A program made the translations under genes and the position numbers. DNA of 64,000 nt. Source: Litsea cubeba. Lineage: Eukaryota; Streptophyta; Magnoliopsida; Laurales; Lauraceae. Position 1 is the stretch's first letter. Each line of letters opens with the position of its first letter. The stretch lies in contig CM022949.1 of NCBI GenBank assembly GCA_012931725.1, positions 26,725,826 through 26,789,825 on the forward strand. The letters run 5' to 3'. Shown here piece after piece: positions 1 through 11,193 of the stretch. A model generated the notes under the pieces. It worked only from the letters and a program-made list of their open reading frames with translations, was not told where the DNA came from and searched no databases.

Positions 1-996
1 GAAACCAATGGGTGAAAGAAAATTCAAGTCCATTTGGAAATTTAAGCAGAAAGTTGGTCGGATCACTGATGACCAAGGAGATGTGCCTAATACGAAAGGT
101 AAAGCGAAAGGAGGGACGTCCTTCTCACCCACCAGAAAGGGGCGAACAACTGCTGTGCGTTTATCCCGCTCTCAATCTTCTCTCAGGAAACACATTGAAA
201 GTTGTCTACATGTTTCACCAAAGACTCCTCAGCACACATTTTCAGCTTCCAGGTTTGGAAATAACAAGGGCCATTTTGGGAGAATGCACAAGTAGCACAA
301 GCTTACTGATATTGGGATCGCTCAGCTAAACAAGAATATGCTGTTAATTGTGGAATCAACTGCTTTGCCAATGCAATGTCTAGGTAGTTTATGACAACAC
401 ACACTTGCTTATTCACCAAAACTACAAGCAGGTTCATCGCATTGATCTCTTGTAGCCTTGTAAGTATCTCATCCTCAATTTATTTTCTTCTTTCTTTGTT
501 TTGCATGATATAGATTTTTTAGTTGTTTGATATGCTTCTGTGCTTTTCGTGTACACATTGATGTCCCTAAGGGACTGAGCAACAGCCGAGGGACTATGCT
601 TCGCCCCCCCCCCCCCCCCCCCCCCCCTCTTTCCTTCTACAAGGTTCTGTTTGGCAAATATGGGTAAGAAAGATAAAGGTCAGCGAGACACCATATTGGC
701 ATATGCTGCACTTTGCCAAATTTTACCCAAACTGCCCAACCTGGCTTGAACCAGACCCAGTACATTTATCTGCCGGTCATGGATTGGTGAACCGAATCTG
801 CTTAATAATTGGGTCAGGGTTTGGTTCAGGTTTGAGTTCTACACAGACTGTCTAGACACTAAAATGCACACACACATCATAGATGAAAAAAAAAATCACA
901 CATCATAGATGAAAAAAAAAAAAAAAAAAAAAAACACACACACTAAATGCACCACCCATTATCTATCTTCTATATGCTAAACGAGAACTGACATCC
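1..996. other. Unassigned spacer at window edge
   Basis: I recognise no gene here. Short overlapping open frames near 8-330 have no recognisable domain and compete with each other, so they are not called. The stretch holds a poly-C run at 604-627 and, around 862-930, a short duplicated segment in which a CACATCATAGATG motif is followed each time by an A tract (about 9 and 22 A). Both look like simple-sequence expansion. Confidence 0.5.
604..627. repeat. Poly-C homopolymer (24 nt)
   Basis: An uninterrupted run of 24 C residues. Its length may reflect sequencing or assembly slippage as well as biology. A similar 22-nt run occurs at 63847-63868. Confidence 0.9.
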
Positions 997-1198
997 TTTT
1001 TTTTTTTATACCACAGGATATCTCTCGCCTAGGAAATCTTGATTCTGGACAGGTGAGAACTAATCCCTAGGCGCATATGCAAACCCTTCTATCCACATAC
1101 ACCGTTAAAACTATGAGAAGTGGCCAACAAAGGTAAGTATCGAACACAAGACCTCTCTGCTTCTTGAGGCGCAGAGTAGGCCAATTGAGCCACCACTC
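997..1198 (-). mobile_element. tRNA-derived SINE-like copy
   Basis: On the minus strand the 5' end reads like a tRNA gene. An A-box-like segment (GTGGCTCAATTGG, around 1181-1193) is followed about 30 nt later by a B-box-like GTGTTCGATACT (around 1137-1150). A unique body then runs to an A tract, seen as the T run at 997-1007 on the plus strand. Head, body and poly(A) in about 200 bp is the usual plant SINE layout, in which internal RNA polymerase III boxes drive transcription and a LINE supplies reverse transcriptase. I could not find a clean target-site duplication, so the ends are approximate. Confidence 0.5.
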
Positions 1199-2507
1199 GT
1201 TGGTTAAGAACCATCCTTGCTTGATGAAATTCTCTACACCTCTCATGGGGTCCACTTATAGGAGGCAAATGAAACCCTCTTGTTTCTTATTCCTTTTGAG
1301 ATCTTCCTGCATCCCATTAAGAATGTGCGAGGAACACGTGGTGGGACCCACTAATAGAGGGTTTTGTGTGGGTTTATTTATTTGGATATGCCCTACTTGC
1401 CTGTAAAATTTGAGGCCTATCAAGGGATTCTAACCCATTGATCCATGGTCATCAGATTCAACGATTTTAAAATCAAATGTTTTTTTTTACCACTTCAATC
1501 AAAAAATCATTATCCAATAGATGCGTGTAAAAATTAGGGGATTGGGGACATATTCGGGGTCGTGGGTGAGGGGATTAGATGGATGATTGTGGGTCCCACT
1601 TGGCCAAAATTGGTTTGTGCTCATATTCCCTCAGGTGAAACTTCTTTTATATATATATTTATATTTATATATCCCATGCGCAAGGTGGGTATGGAGCTTT
1701 CCCTGAGCACCATATTGCTGGCCCACTTTGGGATGGGACATGGGAGGATTTGAAGATCTAATTGGGGCCCTCCTATGTATAAAAAATCAGTTCCATCTGA
1801 TCATCTTAACCCTATCATCTGGGGTGCACAAATCTAGTCCATTTGGAGGGGTGTTTAGTCAATCCAACAGTCTAGTCCATTGGAATAACCCAGGGAGGCC
1901 CTACTAAGGGTGTGCACAATGCATGAGGTGAGCATGGGATAATTTTTTTCATATATATGAGGCCACCTCTCCTTGGTTAACGCGGACGAGTGCTCACATG
2001 CACTCACACGTGTGAGTCCCGTGATGGGATTCGTGGGGATTGATCGATCTCCCCTTACCTACGCATGTACAATGACCGAGGCTTAGATGATAATCCTAAA
2101 CCCTTGATCAATGGCCAATAAATTTCTATCATCCTAAATGATTGTATGGCCGATCTAACGGTCCAGCCCATTTAGATAGGTGCCAAACTCCATGACTGAT
2201 TACCTTTTTCTAGGGGATAGGGGTGGGGGTTTCCCTATTGTTTAGTCCATTGGGATGAAACATTAGGTGGGCCCTACCCACTCATCTTCAAGTTGAGTGG
2301 ATGAGCTGAGGGGAGGTTCTGCCATATATTCACATTATTGTGAGTCGATCCACCTTTTGATCCAACCGAGTAAAATTGGGATCTTCCTAATAGTCATCGA
2401 TCACAAGTTTGGCACCCATTTGAATGGACTGGAGACCATTGGATTGATTGTGCACTTGTTTGGATGGTGAAAACTGGTTAGCCATTGATCAAGTTGTTGT
2501 GATCATG
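1199..2507. other. Unassigned spacer
   Basis: AT-rich non-coding DNA with no frame that I recognise. Phrases such as GTCCATTTGGA and GTGGGCCC recur in several variants, which suggests old, diverged repeats, but no ends or duplications could be defined. Confidence 0.4.
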
Positions 2508-2860
2508 GTTTAAAATATCGGCCGCTACGCTATATAGTGGTCGCATTATCTGCCTAGCGGTCAAGCCTGCTACGATATTTTTAAAATAGCGGCGCTACAA
2601 CCTAAAACCTAAAAGAGCGAAGCAATTTTAATTTTAAATATTTTTTTTATATTTTTTATATTGAATAATCTTTCTTAAAGTTGTCTCTACCCTTGCATGG
2701 TTTCCAATCACTAAGAAAGCACAAGATTGGTTGTTATGCAATATTCATATTTTTTTACCTCTTAAAAAATTCACACCGCTACACTACTACTATCAACGCA
2801 AGCGCTACATATTGCCCGCTATGTAGCATTTTGGCCACTGGCCGCTATGTCCACCACACT
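2508..2860. mobile_element. Fragment related to the TAGCGGCCGC-rich hAT-like repeat
   Basis: Both ends are dense in CGGCCGCTA, GCGGT and GCCCGCTA words around an AT-rich centre. These words also fill the two ends of the better defined element at 44722-46107, including a shared CGCTACATA(T/G)TGCCCGC segment, so I take this as a shorter or diverged member of that family. Unlike the longer copy, I could not find matching terminal inverted repeats or an 8-bp duplication, so the limits are estimates. Confidence 0.45.
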
Positions 2861-3605
2861 TGCTAATTTGATCCTTAGTTAGGATGATGATCCGAGCCTT
2901 CGTCACCATATAAAGGGATATGGGAGTCCAGTTTTTTTATCCCTGCTGGTTCCATCTACCAGTGCTCAGTAGAGGATGTGTATATATATCACCTCATAGT
3001 GGGGCCCCACCTGATGGTCCATCTAAATAGGCCCCTCGATAGTCATTGACCCTTTTGTTTGCGCTCATCCAAATGGATTGGACCGTTGGATCGACTTTGC
3101 ACTCGTTTTTTAATGGTGAAAAATTTTGAGCTATTATCAAGGGGTTGAGATGATCGAGTGGGCTATGTATTTTGTACATGGGTAGACCCTAACTAGATCT
3201 TTCAGTTCCCATTGACCCATCCCCATGTGGGTCCCACTACGAGGTGCACATGAAGCGCGTGTATATCATCGTAGCTAATATATGTCTATATTAGGAAATG
3301 CTCTTATGAGAACCGGTGTTCATGGTACCCTTTGCACCACATAGATGGGGCCCACTTGGGGGCCCATAGATCATCGGATAAGGGGGGATGGAAAGACCCA
3401 AGTGAGACCAAGACCACCCTAGATATGGTGTTTGAAGCCAATATCATGCCTTAACCCATTGATTTATAACCCACAAGCATAATGACTATTTATCAATAAG
3501 AAATCTTAACCCATCTCTCTCTCTGTCTCTTTGAACAACCATGTCTCTTCCTCTTTCACCTTACGATCCTTTCTCTCTCTCTCTTTCTCTCTTTCATAAG
3601 GATTA
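2861..3605. other. Unassigned spacer with CT-rich microsatellite
   Basis: No gene seen. The stretch 3511-3600 is rich in CT dinucleotide runs (CTCTCTCTCT interrupted by TTT). The rest is AT-rich spacer with several GTGGGCCC-type words. Confidence 0.4.
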
Positions 3606-3732
3606 CCTATGAGAGTAACTCACACTACTATGAGAGTAGGCGGTGGACCCTCATATTTAGATTGTTGGCATTCGATATGGATCCAATGAGTCCCACCTAC
3701 TCTCACAGTAGTGTGAGAGTTACTCTTATAGG
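3606..3732. mobile_element. MITE-like long inverted repeat (about 127 bp)
   Basis: The left arm begins CCTATGAGAGTAACT and continues with CACACTACTATGAGAGTAGG. The right arm is its near-perfect reverse complement and ends with AGTTACTCTTATAGG. The arms are about 40 nt each and surround a 40-50 nt centre, so the strand can fold into a long hairpin. This is the form of a foldback MITE. No convincing target duplication was found in the AT-rich flanks, so the superfamily is open. Confidence 0.6.
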
Positions 3733-3775
3733 AATATATATATATATATCGCCACTATAGTTTAAACAACCGACT

Positions 3776-3816
3776 TTTCAGTCTTACTTTGGAAAGGGTT
3801 CGGCTTATCAACATAT
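3776..3816 (+). pseudogene. Left piece of split gypsy gag remnant
   Basis: Read in frame with the downstream piece at 6386, this stretch gives FGKGSAYQHM and then joins FKSLIGGMPDNEAWK once the intervening LTR and one copy of the CATAT duplication are removed. It is the gag sequence to the left of the solo LTR insertion. It is too short to identify alone, and its upstream limit is not defined. Confidence 0.5.
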
Positions 3817-6385
3817 TGTCATGACCCGAGCCCGAGATTTGATTATTCCGGACAAACCCCGAGTCGCGATCCATACTTACTCCCGTAAACTCCGAATTAA
3901 CAGAAGTTAAAATGAAATCCACAAGGGATAAACATACATTAATACCTGTCAGATGTACAAATTTGTGGAAATATATATACATTGACAATAACAGTATTTA
4001 ATCACATTTGTACAATCCTTTACCAAAAGGAAAGTTCCATATACACATTTCACTGTTTCGTCAAACACTGCATATTCAAATACAATGCATGATGACACAA
4101 AATAAAGTTTCAAAAATAACTATACCAAAAAGTATTTCCAAAAATAATTTTCTTCAAAAGTTTATATCCATGTTCTCGCACTCGGATATCAATATTTAAT
4201 GGTATCTAGTCAAGTCCACTTGATCACTTCTCATATAGGAATCTGAGTGGCTTTCTCCGCTGGCGGCGGCTTCTGCAGGACCGGCACGGGCAATTGGGTC
4301 TGTAATGTCATCAATAACACTGTAAACACGACGGTTCAACAATGTATATACAGATCTATGATGGTACATGCTCATACATATACAAAATCTGTCCAATCTA
4401 TCAATTAACGATCCTACAATCAATATTCAATTCTAGTAATTCTACTCAATCTTTATAATGACAATAATATGAGTATTTAGAGTCAAGTAATAAACAGTTA
4501 CTAATTTGACAACTAACACAGTATTTCAATTCATTATTCATGTCTTCCCCAAGGAAGGAATCATTTGTTTCACCATCTTTCAAAAGGAAGGAATCATTCA
4601 TTCATTATTGTTGTGGGATTTACTAGTGCCCGGGCCAGGGACAGCTGACATCACCAAGGAGCTCCGTAACGCTCCCAAATCCATCTACTACAGTAGGAAT
4701 ATTCATCATTTTATTTATTAATTCAATGCAGCTCTAGAACGAGCTTAATAAACTACTATGTAGTGCCAGACTCGGGAATCAAATCAAATCATCAATTTCA
4801 GTTCAAACTTCCAAACCAATCATTTAGGTGAAACGTTCGTTATCTAATGTACGTATTATTTTCGATGAACATCTCTTTATTTGTAAATTGTACATTATGA
4901 TATCCTTAGCTAACACTTATGAAGGTTAGGTACAATTCTCGAGCAATTCACCATTCATTTCGGTCAGTTCGGGACTTGGATTTGTCACGAATCAAAATCA
5001 ATTATGACCATTGAGTCCACTCAATTAGTCTCAAAACTATCTATTTAATAGCCATAAAAAAATCCCTAACTCAATAGGCTCAATTACTGAAAATTCAGAT
5101 TTTTTAGCATAAAAATTCCTATAAGTTCGGCCACCATTTCGGCTGGCCGACCTGCAAAGCTCGGCTAGCCGACTTGTGAGTTTGGCCACCTTTTCGGTTG
5201 GCCAAATTGAAAAGCTCGGCTAGCCGAATAAATTCGGTCACCTCTCGGTCAATTTTCCAGAACCTCACATTTTTTAAAAATTCCCTGTCAGTACGTTCGG
5301 TCACCTTTCGGTCACCTGTTCGGCTGGCCGAATTCACAATTTCGGTCAGCAGTCGGTCAGCTTTTCAACAGCTGAACTTTTCGCGGAAAACCAGTACAAG
5401 GGCACTCGGCCACCTGTTCGGTCAGCTTTCGGCTGGCCGAATAGAGCCCTAAAGCTCGGAAAATTTCTGGACTAAATTTTCTGTTTTGAACTCCTTGAGT
5501 TCCTACTTCATCCTTAGCATCCTAAATCACTAGAAATGAGTATACTTGCCTTGTTTGAAGATTAATTGACAAATAACCTCTTTGTTAGCGTGGCTTTGAG
5601 ATGAAATCCCTTCAATGGAACCCTCTTTTAAGACTAACATCAAGACACAATTCACAATAGAACTTATATAAGCTATTTGAGCCAGAAACCATTCCTAAAC
5701 CATCCAATAGAACTTAAAAACTCTACTAAGAGTTCAAGACACTTACTTGTAGCTTGATGGAGAGAAATTTTAGGTTCTTCTCAAACGCTAACACTCCAAA
5801 AATGAAAGAAACTTGACGGAGAAGATGAAGTAGCTCAAGCTCTTCACAAACTCACTTGTTTCACTCCAACCTTAGCACTTGATAGAGAAAAATGGAAGGA
5901 AGATGAACAGAAAATGATGCCTAGGGTTTGCTTGTGCTGGAATGAGTGAATGAACTCATTTGAGTTCATCTCCATCCTTATAAGCCCCCATTTTGCACTT
6001 AAGCCCTCTCATTTCCTCTTATTTCTAATTCAAGTCAAATGAAGACTCATTTGATCCATTCCTTGTCAAATGTAATTGCGCCTATTACGAAAATTAATGT
6101 ACTCTTTGAGATACACGCGTTGGTATTAAGAGTAACCGTATTCGACAATATACGCAAAAATTCTTATTTACGAAAAAGTCCTTGTATTTCCTTATTTGAG
6201 TCTAAAATCAATTTAATTAGTTCAATCTCACTCAAAACCATTTCATTAAGCCCAAATCAATCATTTGAGGCTAATTCAATTCAATTTGGTCATTAACCAT
6301 CATTAGCTTAATTAAACACCGTTAATTTTCATTAATTACAATCAATTAGAGTTAATCTTGATTAGCTCAGGACGGGGTGTAACAC
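3817..6385 (-). mobile_element. Solo LTR of a gypsy-type element (family C)
   Basis: A 2569-bp unit that starts TGTCATGACCCGAG and ends GGACGGGGTGTAACA. It is flanked on both sides by CATAT (3812-3816 and 6386-6390), the 5-bp duplication typical of LTR retrotransposon integration. No internal region or second LTR is present, so it is a solo LTR left by LTR-LTR recombination. Read on the minus strand it starts TGTTACACCCCG, like the 5' LTR at 21528. A weak TATA-like TTATAA lies at 5978-5983 on that strand. It carries an array of TCGGCTGGCCGA palindromes (5139-5440). It interrupts a gag remnant. Confidence 0.85.
5139..5440. repeat. Palindrome array, core GCTGGC/GCTAGC
   Basis: Copies of TCGGCTGGCCGA or TCGGCTAGCCGA start at 5139, 5161, 5216, 5320 and 5429, with a diverged copy at 5194. 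Half-sites (TTCGGTCA, TTCGGCCA) lie between them. Centres of the first four sites are 22, 33 and 22 bp apart. The array lies about 0.95-1.25 kb from the 5' end of the minus-strand LTR. Function is unknown. Confidence 0.85.
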
Positions 6386-6868
6386 ATATGGTCCACTTCA
6401 AATCATTGATTGGGGGCATGCCCGACAATGAGGCTTGGAAGATTAGACTCTTCATTGGCACACTAAAAGGAGTTGCCTTTAACTGGTATAAACAACTATT
6501 AGAAAACTCCATTACATCCTGGTCAATGCTAGAATAGAAATTCCTACTTCAACTCCAAGATGAAGATCGATCTGTCTCACTCAGTTTCCTTAGCAGCACA
6601 AAGCAAGAGGAATTTGAGTAGGCTCAAGCTTTCATCAATAGGTAGAGGAATCAATCTTATAAGTGTGTTGAGCTACCATCTCGAAAAGCGGCAATGAACA
6701 TGTGCAAAGGTAACCTCAAGCCCAAGATCAAGGCTATGATGCTTAGCCTCGAAGCCAAGTCTTTGGCTAAATTGAGAGAAGCTTCTTTACAAGTGGAAAA
6801 TGTGCACAAAGAACTTGTCAGGCCCGCATGGCCGGGTTCTTTGACAAGAAGGTCGAACATAGAGCTTT
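6386..6868 (+). pseudogene. Ty3/gypsy gag remnant
   Basis: Conceptual translation from 6387 gives a retrotransposon gag core. It opens FKSLIGGMPDNEAWKIRLF, then GTLKGVAFNWYKQL, followed by a segment with KQEEFE and AQAFINR. The hydrophobic-aromatic pattern with WY and the later KAFV(E)RFR-like block are those of plant gag proteins that form the virus-like particle. At least three in-frame stops (near 6535, 6618 and 6641) show it is dead. No zinc knuckle, protease or RT follows before the frame fades near 6870. The solo LTR splits the left end of the frame. Confidence 0.7.
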
Positions 6869-7269
6869 GAATTCAGGAGAACCATGATCTTCACAAACAA
6901 ATCTGGAGGGAAAGTTCGAACCCTAATGGGAAAGACCATTTGTCATCAGTGCCTATGCAGTTCTCACACAGGAAGGGGACAGATGCGTGATGTCAATCAA
7001 TGGAAAGTTTATCAAACGTTATTATTCTTAGCGTCATGGGTGTTTTCTACTCATTCCATATCTCAAAACCTAGCCTTGAGTCCTATATCCTAGGCCCCAA
7101 CCCAATTTTTAGACTTATGAACCATGACTATGAGGATCATGTCCATTGACACCTCTAGTCAGATCCGTTCTTGTTACTTGGCTAATGTCCCTATAAGACC
7201 CCTTGTAACGAACTTAGTTATTTGGCTGATGTCTTTTCGTGGACCCCTTATAACTACATGCAACAAAAC
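6869..7269. other. Unassigned spacer
   Basis: No recognisable gene or repeat end. There is a short internal similarity between the two phrases TTGGCTAATGTCCCTATAAG and TTGGCTGATGTCTTTTCG (about 7179 and 7223), perhaps a decayed duplication. Confidence 0.35.
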
Positions 7270-7462
7270 CTCGTCCTAAGGAATAAGCCCCTGTTTGGCA
7301 TCACTATTTCTAGCCTCTATTTCTCTAAATGTCTAAAGTTTATAGATGTTTGGAAAATTAAAGCGTTTGGTACATGATTTTGCCCTCTGTCCGCTTTAGA
7401 CATTTAGAGGCAGATCCTCTAAAAACCAAATGCTCCAATGCTGGGCAAATGGAAAATAGAGC
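7270..7462. mobile_element. MITE-like imperfect inverted repeat
   Basis: The left part has CTCTAAATGTCTAAAG and the right part CTTTAGACATTTAGAGG, a 15-nt inverted pair. Looser pairing continues outward to GTTTGGCATC and ACCAAATGCTCC. The flanking GCCCCTGTTTGG is a common terminal phrase of plant MITEs. The terminal repeats are imperfect and no target duplication was confirmed. Confidence 0.4.
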
Positions 7463-9128
7463 TTTTGGCTCTTAAGAATATAGAGGCGGAAGGTATTTTC
7501 TATGACAAAATTACCCTCAGACGGTGTTTTATTGACACCGAAAATCCTTTCAACAAAACTCGTTTCGCTTGAAGATGGTGGAAAGGAGATCCTAGACGAG
7601 ATGAGGAGCGGGAATGGGGAAGAAAAAAGAGGGGAGAAAGGAAGAAACAATCTCTTCTTGATCTCTCTCCTGTTTTTCTTTTTTTCAATCAAAGAGCAAG
7701 GAGGTTCTGGGATGGGTTTCGATTGGGTCTTTGAAGGTGGGGGTCTTGGTTGTAGGGTTCGGTGGTTTCTATGGTATGATTTTGAGGGATGGGTTTGGTG
7801 GGTTTCTATGGCATGGATTTGAGAGATGGGTTTCTGTGGCATGAAGCTGAGAGATGAGTTTCTTGACATGAATCTGAGAGATGGGTTTTCTGTGAAATGA
7901 ATTTGAGAGATGGTTTCTGTGACATGAATCTGGTGATTATGGGCAGACACTGATGAGAAGAAGGTGAGTTTTGTACTCAAATTGGTCAAACTTATCATTG
8001 GAGCTGTAGTATGAAACTAAGGGAGATGGATTGAAGGAAATTATAGAGATGATCGTGCAAACCATCTGTTTAAAGAAATTCCCAAGTGAAATCTGTTTGA
8101 GCGATCAAGTTATTTGAATGGCTTTAGCATTGCATGAAGCTCATGTGGAAACCATCTATTTGCAGAAATTCCCAATTCACTTTTAAGATTGGTGAGTGAT
8201 GATGATTTTTGGAGTTGGGGCTAGTCCAGATAATGTTTTAGTGTACCATGGCCGCAATTTGAAGGTGATTGATGGGAGGATGAGGGTGGTAGAGGTGGTT
8301 TTCAGGTGCATACTATGTAGGTTAGGTGTGCTTCTTGTTGTTCTTGTGGGATTTGGTAAACAAAAACCACACAAAGCTTCTTATCTATTGATGAGGAAGC
8401 AGAGTTCGGAGACATAACAGCTAATGTAAGATTTCTCAGTTTCCATTGTGTCTCTATATTGGATGATGGACTTCTGAATCATGAATGATAGCGTGTCTCG
8501 TGACGTTAATTATAAAGGGTGGGTTTGTTGCAATTTGTGTGTCTCGTGACACTCACGGCACATGTGGGTTTAACATTTCTGTATTCATATTCTATTTAAT
8601 TTCCCTTCAATTTCTAACATTCTGGTGGAAAATTGCATTATAATGAAAGGGTTTTAAATTGGGTTAGTTTTAGTTCAACCCCACTTGTTGAATTTGTATA
8701 AATCCTGTTCTATAGTGAGATGGAGGGAGAGGGAGAGGGAGAGGGAGGAGAAGGGTTTGCTCTTTTGTTTGTTGAAGAGAGCTTTTTATATTGTAAGTAC
8801 TTGATTCCTTTTATATATTTTGAAATCTGTAGAGATGGTGTTTTCTTTTATGTTTTGTGAATACTATTAGCTTAACTGGGTTTTGGAGATTTGGGATTTT
8901 ATGTGTTGGAGAACTGTGGGTTTCTTGTTTTCATTGATAAAAATCTGTCTGCTGGGGATTTATTTCAATTAGGGCTTAATTTACCTTTCCTGCTTGCTTT
9001 GGAACAGACCCATTTGCTATACTGCGTTACTTGTTTATGTAGTTATGGGATTGGTATGCATGTGATTTTGTTAAAAATATTCTATAACCTTGTTTGTTAG
9101 ACAAGGGAAATGGATGATCATTGAAACA
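7463..9128. other. Unassigned spacer with minisatellite and GA-rich tract
   Basis: Several open frames of 60-200 codons exist on both strands, but they are low-complexity or repeat-derived and overlap each other, so none is called. A short tandem repeat lies at 7763-7932 and a GGGAGA-rich tract at about 8720-8755. The segment near 8700-9100 has the composition of a transcribed leader, but I can name no exon. Confidence 0.35.
7763..7932 (+). repeat. Minisatellite, about 32-bp unit, 5-6 copies
   Basis: Diverged copies of a unit built on GAGAGATGGGTTTCTGTG followed by GCATGAATCT. It explains the repetitive 200-residue open frame on the opposite strand (IHVTETISQIH-type repeats), which therefore is not evidence for a protein. 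Confidence 0.7.
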
Positions 9129-9646
9129 TTGTAGCATCCCTTTTGGGCGTAGAAGTTACAATGGTTTTGGACTTTTGGTCACCCTATACTTAGTTTTTAG
9201 TCATAAATCTAGTTACATGCAAGTCTGTTTAGTGTTTACGGTAACGGAAAAGAACAAAACAACTAAATGTTAGGAATTTTGTGTATTGCAATTTGATGGA
9301 TGCATTAACATTTTAATCATCATTTAATTTTTCACATGAGCATTGATTTAGAAAATCTTGAAATCTTGATTTTCACATGCATTGTTTTTAAGACCTTTAA
9401 AACTTAAGGTTCATGCATGTTTTGATTTTAAAACGTGGATGCATTTAGTTTTGAAAAGAGTTTTTAAGAATCAAGCAAGCCATTGTTTTAAAAAGTTTGA
9501 AATCTTTTTGGCTTTTTATGTTTCATGTTTTTAAGCCTCTTAGTTTGATTTAAAACATGATTCCATGCTTGATTTATTGGCCCAAAAGTCCCCACAATAA
9601 ATATCTTTAAATATGTAATTTTTGGGGAATTTGGTCCTTGGGCCCG

Positions 9647-9802
9647 GGTCGACCCCCAGTGTGGTCGGTCGACCGAGCCCATGGACTCGGTCGACCGGCT
9701 ACACAGGGGGTCGACCGAGAAAGTGTCTGTTGCAGATTTTTCAAACGGTCAGATTTATGACCGTTGAAGGGTAGGTCGACCGGGGCCTGTATGGGGTCGA
9801 CC
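9647..9802. repeat. Palindrome array, core GTCGAC
   Basis: Six copies of GGTCGACC (best copy TCGGTCGACCGA) have centres at about 9650.5, 9670.5, 9692.5, 9712.5, 9777.5 and 9798.5. They form three pairs spaced 20, 20 and 21 bp. The array ends about 30 bp upstream of the TATA box of this LTR, so here it is promoter-proximal. Confidence 0.85.
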
Positions 9803-9830
9803 GAAGTCACGCAGAAAGTCACTTTTTGAC

Positions 9831-9838
9831 TATAAATA
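9831..9838 (+). promoter_or_regulatory. TATA box of copia-type LTR
   Basis: TATAAATA lies directly downstream of the GTCGAC palindrome array and within the LTR, and fits a core RNA polymerase II promoter for the element transcript. Confidence 0.55.
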
Positions 9839-10838
9839 CTAGTTCATTCCTTGAAAAATTGAGAGGAACTCTTAGGCCCTCCTTGAGGTGATTTGAGGCT
9901 AAACAAAGGGGAATGAGCTAAGGGATACTAAGGGTCATTAGGAAAGCTAAAGCTTGGGATTAATGAAGTTAAATCACTAAGTAAGCTTGCTTTTCTTAGT
10001 CACATGTTTTCATGCTTATTCTATTTATTGGTAAATCTTTTCTAGCATGTTAAACTATGTGTTGTTGTATCCTTAACATGTATATATTTTGAATTGATTC
10101 ATTGTTTTGGATGCACCACCATGATTCAAACCAAGTAGGACTCTAATTGGTATATCTATGTGAATCTTGTTTTGGAATCATCTTTGAAATCATATGTAAC
10201 ATGATTCCTATACTTGGTTGAATCTTTGGTTGTTGTTTTTCATCATAAGAAAATCACTTTCAAATCTATCTTATGTTTTGGATTCAACAACTTTATAAAT
10301 CACATGTATTTAGTTTTAAAGTTTTACAACTTGTTTAAACATTGATTGGTATATCATTTTCAAGTTGTCTTTTTAATTACATGTGATTTGACCCATAATT
10401 TCAATCAAATCTATATTTGTGTTTTACACTTTAAAAATGCTTTTGGCATACATATATTGAGCTTCATTTTTAATTTGATTGAAATCCATATGCATCACAT
10501 GTTTTATTCTTTGATTTTCACAACTTGTTTAGAATACATAGGTATGTCTTTTACAAGTTACTTTTAACATGTGATTAGCATTTCCTCAATCATAAATGTT
10601 TTGAGCTAAAACTTTCTAAAGCCTTTGGCATACATTTATGAGCTTTGATTTTCAAATTGATTGAGGACATCATGCATACACTTTGAACATACATCTTTGC
10701 ATTCATATAGTGTTTGCATGAATTAGTTTTTCACTTTCATATCGGCCTATTAAGAGGCATTGTAATGAGCTAAATTTGTAATCTCCATCAAGTGTATTAT
10801 AGACACTACTTAGAGAGATAACCAACCTTTTGGTTGAA

Positions 10839-10940
10839 GAGGTTATTGCTTAGCCTTGAAAAGCATATTGTAAGAGGTTATTGCTTAGCCTAGAAAAGCA
10901 TAGTTGTAAAGGTTATTGCTTAGCCTATTGAAAAGCATAC
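10839..10940 (+). repeat. Threefold 36-bp direct repeat in LTR
   Basis: Three copies of a unit containing GGTTATTGCTTAGCC followed by GAAAAGCAT, separated by 7-10 variable bases. Short repeats of this kind just upstream of the terminal hairpin are seen in some plant copia LTRs. The role is unknown. Confidence 0.8.
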
Positions 10941-10980
10941 ATAGTGGAAATCCGGTGGGGTGTGAGGAACACAAGCCGGT

Positions 10981-11010
10981 AGTGGATGTAGGCATTGAGG
11001 CCGAACCACT
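10981..11010 (+). other. Two-part hairpin near LTR 3' end
   Basis: Outer stem AGTGG/CCACT and inner GGC/GCC, followed at once by ATAAATCTTG. The same architecture with different bases occurs at 48382-48412 and, on the minus strand, at 17043-17073 and 20398-20428. Confidence 0.6.
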
Positions 11011-11193
11011 ATAAATCTTGTGTTGTGGTGATTGCAATGTGGTGATTGTTTATTTAAGCTTCCGCATATTGTTTGTTTAATCATCTCATGTGACTAGTTA
11101 ATGTTAAAGAAGTTAAAATTGGTCTTAATTGGTCACTAGTTGTAGCTCACCCTATTCACCCCCCCTCTAGGGTTAGGATCTCATGGACTTACA

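Larger units (their letters stand above)
9129..11193 (+). mobile_element. Copia-type LTR, probably solo or truncated
   Basis: The stretch has the parts of a plant copia LTR in order. It has a TGTAGCATCCC start, a palindrome array just upstream of a TATAAATA box (9831-9838), a threefold 36-bp repeat (10839-10940), and a hairpin with GTGGATGTAGG and CCGAACCAC (10981-11010). It continues with TTCCGCATATTG and ends near CACCCCCCCTCTAGGG. No gag or pol follows and no primer-binding site is seen next to the right end. I found no matching duplication at the ends, so both limits are approximate. Confidence 0.6.

Noticed and set aside
7396..7998. 200-codon minus-strand frame with repeated TETISQIH-like phrases
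   Set aside because: It is the translation of a short tandem repeat plus a low-complexity region; it has no domain and overlaps an equally open frame on the other strand.
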